A stretch of DNA of 50,422 nucleotides, from positions 1 through 50,422 of the forward strand of contig NZCC01000059.1 in NCBI GenBank assembly GCA_002688175.1. Reading direction: 5' to 3'. This DNA comes from Chromatiales bacterium. GTDB lineage: Bacteria; Pseudomonadota; Gammaproteobacteria; Steroidobacterales; GCA-2729495. The position numbers were made by a program, and so were the translations under genes. This document shows positions 43,335-50,422 of the stretch, in pieces. The notes below the pieces were generated by a model, which searched no databases, was not told where the DNA came from, and saw only the letters and a list, made by a program, of their open reading frames with translations. Every line of letters begins with the position of its first letter. The first letter of the stretch is position 1.

Positions 43335-44083
43335 ATGAACAACCCAGTCATCCCGAGAATGCCAGAATTACCGCTGGACGAATTCGATGCCGAATATCGG
43401 CAGGCAGAGATCGAGCATCCGGCTGAGCTTGAAACAATGATTGCGGAGCTTGAAACGGCGGCCGGGATGGTTCCGCTGACCGGCCTTGATTTTTTTCCGG
43501 AGGTAGCGGGACGGCGCTGGACATCGGTTGCGGTGTCGGTACCTTGCCCTTCCTGCTGGCACGGAAGAATCCCAATGCAACTGTCATTGGCGTGGACTTC
43601 AGCGAAGAATCCATCGCCCATGCGAAAGCGCATTATCAGCCAAAGGCCGATAATCTGAGTTACCGGGTCAGCAGCGTGGACGTTCTCAGCCAGATGTTTC
43701 AGGGTATCGACATGATCACGTGCGTCGGCGCGATGCACCATTTTCCGAGCCTGAATTCCGCCATTGCCCAGGTTATGCAGACACTTGATGACAAGGGTGT
43801 ATTCCTGTTGAGCGACCTGAACAGGGAAAACATTTACAGCCACTTTGCGGAAAAGGAGTTGCGGTACCTGAATAGTGTGCGGCAGCTTCCGGAGAAGGTC
43901 AGAAACAACAAGTTGCGGCGACAGGGGTATACCAAAGGTAAGAAAGCGCGGCGATTCCTGACGCTGATGTCATTTCAGGCGGCGTACACGCCGGCGGAGG
44001 TCTCCGCGGTGTTCGGTGAACGCTATGGCTTCAAAGGCAGAATGAGCGGTATGAATTACCTGCTCGCCGCCTATAAGTTGTGA
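43335..44083 (+). pseudogene. Class I SAM methyltransferase, frameshifted in a run of seven T
   Basis: Two frames make one 250-residue methyltransferase. The first frame (ATG 43335) gives MNNPVIPRMPELPLDEF to LTGLDFF. In the next frame the chain continues GGSGTALDIGCGVGTLPFLLARKN, which is the SAM-binding motif I, then VIGVDFSEESI, DMITCVGAMHHF and FLLSDLNRE. The frames meet in seven Ts at 43490-43496; one more T would join them exactly as DFFSGGSGTALDIG. The downstream frame could start at an in-frame non-ATG codon but would lose motif I. It is either a sequencing or assembly slip, a recent mutation, or a slippage site. Last gene of the plus-strand glycan unit; it probably methylated the same product. 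Confidence 0.82.
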
Positions 44084-44101
44084 GTCAGACGCCCGACGCT
44101 T

Positions 44102-47100
44102 TTACCGCGCCGTCACGGTCACCTCGATATCGATGCTTTCCCCATCCCGCTGCACCACGCCCGCAACCGTATCACCGGGTGATAGTGATTTCAGTACATC
44201 AGTATAGCTTTGCAGATTCTCGATCGTAGTTCCGGCCAGGCTGATCAATACGTCGCCAGCCACAATACCGGCCGCAACAGCCGGCGACCCCGGTACGACG
44301 GCGCTGACCAGTACGCCCGGTCCCTGGAAGGCAAAATCGGGCACCGTGCCGACGGATGCCCGGCGTTTTCCGGCAGTGCCGGACTCGGCAGGTTTGGGTG
44401 TTGCCTGAGTTCCGTCGATGGTAATCGTCAGCATTTCAGGGCGGCCGGTGAGATAAGTGACGGTTTCCTTGACGAACATTGCGACCTTGATCAGGCCTGC
44501 ACTATCGATCTTGTCCACGGTATCGGACGGCCGGTGATAATCCAGGTTCGCGCCACTTGAAACCTGTACGGCCGGTACGCCTTTGTCGATAAAAGCCTGA
44601 TGGTCTGAAGAGGCGAAGTGACCGGTGATGCTCGTGGAACCGATCCCAGCCGTGAAACCGATGCCACGAAATACATGCGGCCATTCGCTGGCACTGCCGG
44701 CGCCGAATACGGAGATGTTCTGTGCGCCCAGTTGGCCGACGGTGTCCATATTGACGACGCCAATGATGCCGTCAAGCGCGCCCGGCGCGGGATGTTCTGC
44801 ATAGTAGCGTGAACCCAGCAAACCGGCTTCCTCGCCAGTGAAGGCGATAAAAACAATGCTGCGTTCCGGTGCGGCCTCAGCCACAAATAATTTTGCCAGT
44901 TCAATCATGATGGCAACCCCGCTGGCATTGTCGTCAGCGCCGTTATAGATCTTGCCCTTGTCCTCGGCACGCGCATCGGGCCAGCCATGACCGAGGTGAT
45001 CATAATGTGCGGTGACCAGTACGGCTTGTCCGGCATAGGCCGGGTTACGGCCCGGGATGATGCCGACGATGTTAGCGACGTCGTGCGGTTTGCCGTCTTC
45101 ACCTTCCGCGACCGGGAAGACCTGTCGATAACCATCATCGTCGCCGGCCGGGGCCAGTCCGGCAGCCTTGAATTGGTCGGCGATGTAGTCGGCGGCTTTT
45201 GCAAGACCCGGCGTACCGAGGCCACGTCCTTCCAATTCGTCAGATGCCAGGTACTGAATATGTTCCAGCAGACGTTCACGGGAGAATACCGGCGGAATTT
45301 CGGCCAGTGCTTTGCGCGGCGGAGGAACGGCACCCTGAACGGCCACGTTTCCCTGCAGGTCATCGGCGCGCAGGTCTACACGGAGCGGCGAGTCGGTGGC
45401 TACCCATTCGCCCTTGACGCGGTTGGCGGGTTCTTCGCCGGCGAAGCCGAGGTAAGAGTATTTGCCGTAGTGGGGCAGTTTGCCGCCCAGGCCCGGGAGT
45501 GCCTCGCTCGGGTCAACGATAATCCAGCCGATGGCCTTGCTCGCATTGTCCGGATGGCGCTTGACGAGTACCGCTGAGTGATCCTGTAGCGGAATCTCCT
45601 GGCCTTGTGGTATGACGGCTGTTTCGGTGAGCGCCAATGATGGGTCCGAGCCAAATAGCGTACGAGCCAGGCGATTCTCCTTGCCAAACAGCCAGACTGC
45701 TTTAGTCGCTGGAATCTTGTCAATGTCCGTGTCCGACACGATCGTGATCGAGTGTGAGTCGCTTTGCCAGCCTTCAGCCAGTTGTCGGTAACCAGCCAGC
45801 AGTTCCGCATCGCCCCTGGTGGGCAGTACCGCGATGATCTCCGGTTCGCCGAAGATCTGACCGATTGAAGGTGCAGTCTCGCGCGGATCCAGCAGACGAA
45901 ACAGGTCAAACTCCGGGTCCACTTCCAGTAACAGGGGTTCGGCCGTGGTGGTGATCTCGAATGCGGTTGATTTATCGGACAGGTTGATCGTTGACGTCTC
46001 AAGACCGTTGACGGTTGTAATGTTGACCGGAACAGTAAGCTGGTAAGCCTGACCATCCTGAGTCTGTATCAGATTGCCATTGACTGTGTATTCACCAGCC
46101 GACTGCCGTACCCTGACGTCGCGAACTACCAGGTTGGCTGCGCCGGTCCACTCAACCCATTGTTCGAAAAAGGTTCCGAAGTCCTGGTTGCTGACGGCTT
46201 CAAGATCGGTACGGATATCGGCAAAACTGGCTTGTCGGCCGCGGTTGTTCCGGTAGAAGCGAGCGAGCCCCTGCTTGAACAGTTCGTCTCCGATCTGCAG
46301 GCGGAGCATGTGAAAACCCATCAGCGTTTTACCGTAACCAATCGCTTCTGTCGCGGCACTGTGGCGAGAGCGGAATTCCGTTAACGGAAAATCACGGTCT
46401 TCCTTGACGAAGTCCCGGTATTTTTTCAGTGTATCGCGCCGGTAGGGAGCGCCACGGCCATATTGTTCCTGTATCAGATGGTCTGCCATGTATGCGGTCA
46501 GGCCTTCACACCAGTTGCCGCTTTCGTAGTCGACGAATACCGAGTTGCCCCACCAGTTGTGCAGGATTTCGTGCGGGTATGACGAAGTCAGGATGAACGG
46601 GAAGCGGATGATCTGGGGGCCGAGGAGCGTGAAAGTGGGCATGCCGTAGCCCGTCTCCCAGAAATTCTCAACCAGGGCAAATTTACCGTAAGGGTAGGGG
46701 CCGATCAGGTTGCGGTACATCTCCAGATACTGGGCGGTAGCGGTCAGATATTTTTTTGCCAGCGCATCATCGGGTTCGTGCAGATAGACCTCTGCGGATA
46801 CGGCGCCGGCCGGTTCCGAGTACTGGATCAGCGGCCCGCCGACCAGGTAGATTTCATCCACGGCGCCGCCGGAGTCCCAGTGGGCCATGCCCTGTTCATC
46901 CCGGGATGTGCCGTTGCCCTGGCTGATCAGGTGCCAGCCTGCGGGCACATTGGTGGACAGCGTAAAGTTAACGAGGTCATTGCTGAAGTATGGATACCAG
47001 AGGGAGCTGCCGGCAAGATAGATCCCTTCTTCGCCGATAATGCCTGCCGTGCTGCGGAAACCCCGCGTGTACTGTTCCTTTTCATCGCCAAGTGCGAAAT

Positions 47101-47500
47101 TGATGGTGCCCTGATAAGCAATGTGTAACGTGGTGCTGTTGGCCGGTAGTTGCACCTGGTAACGAGCGATATGCCCGCTATCGGTCAGCTCGACACTGGA
47201 ACCGTTGATGCCGGTAAATCCTTTATTGTCATCTTCGTTGATATCAAAAGGTAATCGCTGCACTGCTGGCTGGGCACTGGTGATTTCGACTGCGTCGGTC
47301 AGCAGGAATTCCAGAGTTTTACCGGCATAGATTTCCGGCAGCACGATATCAGCTTGTATTTCCAATTTGTGTGTTACCGGATCGATGCGGGTGTCAAGCG
47401 CAAAATTTGCATGCGGCGTGTCAGCCCAGGTGGCCGCGGTCAGGAACAGTAACGGCGTAGCCCGCAACCAGATAACAATATTTCCAATGATCTTGTTCAT
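44102..47500 (-). CDS. Secreted M1-M28 peptidase fusion with C-terminal PDZ domain
   Basis: 1132 residues with signal peptide (ending TWA/DTPH). Residues about 30-500 are an M1-type aminopeptidase domain with the zinc motif HEILH (310-314) and Glu332 in NWCEGL; 17 residues separate them, one fewer than in classical M1 enzymes. About 720-980 is an M28 aminopeptidase domain with its two-zinc ligands in VTAHYDHLG, NGADDNASG, FTGEEAGLLGS, NMDTVG and SSDHQAF. A PDZ domain (VLVSAVVPGSPAVAAGIVAGDVLIS) closes the chain. One molecule carries two aminopeptidases, for stepwise digestion of peptides in the periplasm. It begins 2 bp after the stop of the ChaN-PDZ gene, so the two form an operon. Confidence 0.9.
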   Translation of the reverse strand: MNKIIGNIVIWLRATPLLFLTAATWADTPHANFALDTRIDPVTHKLEIQADIVLPEIYAGKTLEFLLTDAVEITSAQPAVQRLPFDINEDDNKGFTGINGSSVELTDSGHIARYQVQLPANSTTLHIAYQGTINFALGDEKEQYTRGFRSTAGIIGEEGIYLAGSSLWYPYFSNDLVNFTLSTNVPAGWHLISQGNGTSRDEQGMAHWDSGGAVDEIYLVGGPLIQYSEPAGAVSAEVYLHEPDDALAKKYLTATAQYLEMYRNLIGPYPYGKFALVENFWETGYGMPTFTLLGPQIIRFPFILTSSYPHEILHNWWGNSVFVDYESGNWCEGLTAYMADHLIQEQYGRGAPYRRDTLKKYRDFVKEDRDFPLTEFRSRHSAATEAIGYGKTLMGFHMLRLQIGDELFKQGLARFYRNNRGRQASFADIRTDLEAVSNQDFGTFFEQWVEWTGAANLVVRDVRVRQSAGEYTVNGNLIQTQDGQAYQLTVPVNITTVNGLETSTINLSDKSTAFEITTTAEPLLLEVDPEFDLFRLLDPRETAPSIGQIFGEPEIIAVLPTRGDAELLAGYRQLAEGWQSDSHSITIVSDTDIDKIPATKAVWLFGKENRLARTLFGSDPSLALTETAVIPQGQEIPLQDHSAVLVKRHPDNASKAIGWIIVDPSEALPGLGGKLPHYGKYSYLGFAGEEPANRVKGEWVATDSPLRVDLRADDLQGNVAVQGAVPPPRKALAEIPPVFSRERLLEHIQYLASDELEGRGLGTPGLAKAADYIADQFKAAGLAPAGDDDGYRQVFPVAEGEDGKPHDVANIVGIIPGRNPAYAGQAVLVTAHYDHLGHGWPDARAEDKGKIYNGADDNASGVAIMIELAKLFVAEAAPERSIVFIAFTGEEAGLLGSRYYAEHPAPGALDGIIGVVNMDTVGQLGAQNISVFGAGSASEWPHVFRGIGFTAGIGSTSITGHFASSDHQAFIDKGVPAVQVSSGANLDYHRPSDTVDKIDSAGLIKVAMFVKETVTYLTGRPEMLTITIDGTQATPKPAESGTAGKRRASVGTVPDFAFQGPGVLVSAVVPGSPAVAAGIVAGDVLISLAGTTIENLQSYTDVLKSLSPGDTVAGVVQRDGESIDIEVTVTAR

Positions 47501-47502
47501 AC

Positions 47503-48750
47503 TTAATATCCTGGTTGGTCAGCCGTATTTCTGCGGATTGGTATTTCCAGTTCTTGTTCCTGGCCGCCGCGTTCTATAAGTGCCGTGAGTACGTCGCCCC
47601 AGCGGGTCGGTGCAAAGATGAGGCGCAATGTAGCAGCAGAATCGATAGGTTGGTCATTGATACGCAATAGCACATCGCCCACGATGAGCCCGGCACGTTC
47701 AGCCACGGATCCCTCGCCGACCTGGATGAGTCTGGTTGGCTGGTTTCCGAGCTTGCCCATCAACGAAATCCCCAGGGTGGGGTACACGGTGTCCAGCGGG
47801 CTGGGTAACCCCCAGACGAAATTGGCATAGCTTGCCTGCACGGTTTTGACCGGCTGGTCTTCATCGTCCATGATTTCCAGCGGAATAACTGATGCGATCT
47901 TGCCGTCGTAGTACGGTGCAGTCTGCCGTTCGGCGCCCAGCCCATAGGTCACGTGACCCGAACCGATCAACACGACCATGATGGCATCCTCACCACCATG
48001 ATCCTGCAATGCCTGCAGCGAGTTCCAGCCCATCGTCGCGTCCCACGTAGTCTGTGCTCGCAGCATGCCTTCCATCGCCTCCTCATTCATGTGCAGCGCA
48101 TCGTCGGCCTCGAAAAATCCCTTGAACATGCGTCGCTGATCATCGGTGACCGGTTGCACTTCATGTAAAAAATGTTTGGCATCTTCGGGTGACAGGTCTT
48201 TGAAATCATTTTTCCGTACTGCTTTCACCACCTCGCGTGGAGAGTTGATGCCGTACATGCGGATGTCGTTGTCGCGCGCAAACAGGAAAATATCCCGGTA
48301 GTACTCCCAGCGGTAACCCCAGTAGGTGTACCACTCGGCCAGTTCAACGAAGCCCTGCTCGGTATACAGGCCATCGATCCAGTCATCCAGTAAGGGCTGT
48401 TGGGGATAAGGAAACATTTCCAGCCCGATCATGACCTCGCGGCCGGCGCGATGCAGTTCCTGGATTACCTTTAATTGCGCATCATGAAAATCGAGATTGG
48501 TATGCGTCTCGCCTACGAACAACAGCCCGATATCGGCCAGTCGTTCAGCCAGTTGCCGGAGGGTGATAATGTCGCCCGTACTGGTGTCCGTGATGCCGTC
48601 AAGCCTGAGTTCCACTTCCTTGTCTTTACGTGTCGGATCGCCGATTTCCATGTGCAGGACAGCCTGATCGGCCCACGTTGTGCAGGTCAGGATGGCACAC
48701 AGGCAGGCAGTGACGAGGCTGGCCATAGAGTGTGTGCGGGTCCGGAACAT
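47503..48750 (-). CDS. ChaN/Tiki-superfamily protein with C-terminal PDZ domain
   Basis: 415 residues from ATG 48750 (GAGG 9 nt upstream); an in-frame ATG at 48765 has no site. Signal peptide ends TTWA/DQAV. The ChaN-like domain (DUF399/PF04187, Tiki/TraB superfamily) spans about 40-290 with its two conserved motifs: GLLFVGETHTNLDFHD (Glu81, His83) and VVLIGSGHVTYGLG (His266). Known relatives are haem-binding lipoproteins or metal-dependent proteases; this one lacks a lipobox. Residues about 320-400 form a PDZ domain (LIQVGEGSVAERAGLIVGDVLLRINDQPIDS). The PDZ domain is shared with the peptidase encoded 2 bp downstream, which suggests joint action on peptides (inference). Confidence 0.85.
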   Translation of the reverse strand: MFRTRTHSMASLVTACLCAILTCTTWADQAVLHMEIGDPTRKDKEVELRLDGITDTSTGDIITLRQLAERLADIGLLFVGETHTNLDFHDAQLKVIQELHRAGREVMIGLEMFPYPQQPLLDDWIDGLYTEQGFVELAEWYTYWGYRWEYYRDIFLFARDNDIRMYGINSPREVVKAVRKNDFKDLSPEDAKHFLHEVQPVTDDQRRMFKGFFEADDALHMNEEAMEGMLRAQTTWDATMGWNSLQALQDHGGEDAIMVVLIGSGHVTYGLGAERQTAPYYDGKIASVIPLEIMDDEDQPVKTVQASYANFVWGLPSPLDTVYPTLGISLMGKLGNQPTRLIQVGEGSVAERAGLIVGDVLLRINDQPIDSAATLRLIFAPTRWGDVLTALIERGGQEQELEIPIRRNTADQPGY

Positions 48751-48970
48751 CGATAGGTACCTCATGGTCTGGAGTGGCTACTGGCAACTTCTTATGGAAT
48801 TCTTCAGGCGCAGATATTATCGCAGTTTCGGGGTCTTTGAGTAGGGAGGGGGAAAATCATATATTCCATAAACAGGCTTGTTCAGTTCAGCCTGCCCATT
48901 GTATCGCTGGCACGATGGCTAATAGTCATTTGATTCGTGCATACTGGGTACGTAATTTCTTGCGAGTGCG

Positions 48971-49954
48971 GTGTTGTTGAAAGGGCTAAATATTCTGTTG
49001 TTTCTGGGGGGATTGCTGCTGGCATTTGTTCTCGCCGAGGTTGCGGTTCGCATGTTTGTTCCGGTCCGTATGGTAGGTTCATCATTTACCATTTACGATC
49101 CGATCTATGGCAAGAGACTTAAAAGAAATTATACAACGACGCGCATTACGCCGGAATTCACAATCAGTTTCTCGACAAATTCCTATGCGTTTCGAGGGCC
49201 TGAAGGTTTCCCGGATCGACCGATTCTGTTTCTCGGAGACTCATTTACGATGGGTTACGGCGTCAGCGATGGAGAGGAATTTCCCGCACTCGTTCGTGCC
49301 GCATTGGCTGAACACGATCCGGTTATTCCGGTGGTCAATACAGGCATGGGAGCCAATGGCAACGGACGATGGATTAAATTTCTGAGGGCCGAAGGCGAGG
49401 CTTACGAGCCCCGGGCTGTCGTATTGCAGTTGATGAGTAATGATTTTCAGGATAATAAAAATGAAAGGCTATTCGAATTAACCCCGAATCAGAAGTTGAT
49501 CGAATTACCGGTGCCGTCGATTCGACCGATTCGGGTATTGCAAAATGTTGTTGACTCGATCCCGGGTCTGGCCGACTCGCATCTTCTTGGGTTGATTTAT
49601 CAAATTTACTTGACGCAGGGGCCGCAAAATTCATCATTGTTGTCTAATTCAGATGCCATCGATAGCTTGTCTGATCACAGTGATCAATTGACCTATCGAA
49701 TTCTCGACGAAGTTATCGCAATTTGTTCCGCGGCGGGCTGGCCAATGCTGGCTATCGTGGTTGGTATTCACGGCGAACGATTGACGGAAATAGAGCGCCG
49801 CTTGAAGGACAACGATATTCCAATGCTAAGAACCCCTGATCGGCAAGTGCGCCCAGATTTGTATTACGTTACTGATGGGCACTGGAATCAGTTCGGCCAT
49901 GCGCTGGTGGCTGAGGCTGTCCTTGCTGAGCTCAGGATCCTGGGTATTCCCTGA
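48971..49954 (+). CDS. Membrane-anchored SGNH/GDSL hydrolase
   Basis: 327 residues from GTG 48971 (TTG 48974 is also possible; no strong ribosome site). One N-terminal membrane helix (LNILLFLGGLLLAFVLAEVAV) holds a periplasmic SGNH domain. Motifs: block I ILFLGDSFTMGYGV with catalytic Ser91, the glycine in NTGMGANGNG, the Asn of block III in LQLMSNDFQDN, and Asp302/His304 in TDGHWNQFG. Such anchored SGNH proteins in surface-glycan loci act as acyl-esterases or acetyltransferase partners on polysaccharide. The substrate is not shown. Divergent from the ChaN-PDZ gene. Confidence 0.85.
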   Translation: MLLKGLNILLFLGGLLLAFVLAEVAVRMFVPVRMVGSSFTIYDPIYGKRLKRNYTTTRITPEFTISFSTNSYAFRGPEGFPDRPILFLGDSFTMGYGVSDGEEFPALVRAALAEHDPVIPVVNTGMGANGNGRWIKFLRAEGEAYEPRAVVLQLMSNDFQDNKNERLFELTPNQKLIELPVPSIRPIRVLQNVVDSIPGLADSHLLGLIYQIYLTQGPQNSSLLSNSDAIDSLSDHSDQLTYRILDEVIAICSAAGWPMLAIVVGIHGERLTEIERRLKDNDIPMLRTPDRQVRPDLYYVTDGHWNQFGHALVAEAVLAELRILGIP

Positions 49955-50034
49955 AAGGGGAATTCATCATAAGCTAAACCCTGACTATTAAGAGGAATCT
50001 GTAGCGCTGCGAGCGCTTCTTTATAATCCAGTCC

Positions 50035-50367
50035 ATGATCAAACGAATGATTCTCATGCCCCTTGCCGTCGGCATTTTTTTCGGCGGTGTGTTCGGCTGG
50101 AAAGCCTGGACTGCTTACCAGGCAGGTTTAATGATGAGTGGCATGGAAATGCCGCCGGTTACCGTCTCGACCACGATTGCCACGACCGAAACCTGGTCAC
50201 CGGTCATTAATTCCGTTGGTACGCTGCGTGCGAGCCAGGGGGTTGATATTACGGCACGCGAAGCCGGCATGATCACCGATCTGGAATTTGTATCCGGTGC
50301 TTCTGTGGCTGCCGGGGATGTGTTGGCGCAACAGTGTACCCCGTCAGCACCTATGGAACAGATATAG
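50035..50367 (+). pseudogene. RND/HlyD-type efflux periplasmic adaptor, N-terminal remnant
   Basis: Only 110 residues instead of about 360-400. A membrane/signal segment (MILMPLAVGIFFGGVFGW) is followed by the beginning of a membrane-fusion protein: PPVTVSTTIATTETWSPVINSVGTLRASQGVDITAREAGMITDLEFVSGASVAAGDVLAQ, that is, the first half of the lipoyl domain. At the point where the family continues with L-D-x-x-x, the chain turns into QCTPSAPMEQI and stops. None of the other frames in the last 55 bp resumes the adaptor, so the 3' two thirds are gone rather than frameshifted. What follows is the start of another gene. A deletion junction near 50333 is the simplest explanation. Confidence 0.7.
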
Positions 50368-50415
50368 CACTGGTTTAAAGGAGAGTTTTTGTTCATCCTA
50401 ACGTGAGGAGTTGAG

Positions 50416-50422
50416 ATGAAAC
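50416..50422 (+). CDS. Start of the next gene (partial)
   Basis: ATG at 50416 with a strong GAGGAG 5 nt upstream, cut off after two codons. An RND pump gene would normally follow an adaptor, but identity cannot be told. Confidence 0.4.

Noticed and set aside
48920-48945. CTGGCACG sequence like a sigma-54 -24 box before the SGNH gene
   Set aside because: The GC of a -12 box is not at the required ten-base spacing.

Overview
The window looks like a chromosomal segment of a Gammaproteobacterium, probably aquatic or sediment-dwelling. SecB, SlyD, a TonB-dependent receptor, a PEP-CTERM-type protein and a PrsT-like TPR lipoprotein all fit that group. The assignment rests on gene content only; there is no rRNA, tRNA, CRISPR array, intact insertion sequence or phage module.

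Region by region. (1) 1-9.6 kb: the 3' end of a membrane TPR protein, then secreted peptide-degrading enzymes (a DPP4-type S9 peptidase and a second S9-like hydrolase), a broken amidohydrolase, cystathionine beta-lyase, an exported HemF-like protein, an enoyl-CoA hydratase/isomerase-family enzyme and an outer-membrane barrel. (2) 10.1-15.1 kb: a two-gene unit, a secreted Ig-repeat protein with a C-terminal sorting-type tail directly joined (TAA-ATG) to a TonB-dependent receptor. (3) 15.5-35.6 kb: a large glycan-modification island with three FkbM methyltransferases (one fused to a glycosyltransferase-like domain), a GT4 glycosyltransferase, three sulfotransferases of different types, and a five-gene minus-strand operon of three SPINDLY/OGT-type TPR glycosyltransferases, a giant MFS-spermidine-synthase-TPR fusion and a POFUT/FUT8-like fucosyltransferase. 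(4) 35.7-38.7 kb: secB, a small membrane protein, slyD, and a PEP-CTERM-like protein whose leader looks like a GEMM (c-di-GMP-I type) riboswitch behind a good sigma-70 promoter. (5) 38.8-44.1 kb: a PrsT-like lipoprotein, a sulfotransferase-glycosyltransferase fusion, a GT2-like enzyme and a frameshifted methyltransferase. (6) 44.1-50.4 kb: an M1-M28-PDZ peptidase with a ChaN-PDZ partner, an SGNH hydrolase, a truncated RND efflux adaptor and the start of another gene.

How they may work together (inference): regions 1 and 6 suggest extracellular peptide scavenging. Regions 3-5 suggest that surface or exported proteins or polysaccharide receive O-linked sugars which are then methylated and sulfated, with a surface protein controlled by a cyclic-dinucleotide signal. 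Several genes carry lesions (amidohydrolase, methyltransferase, efflux adaptor), which may be real decay or assembly errors.
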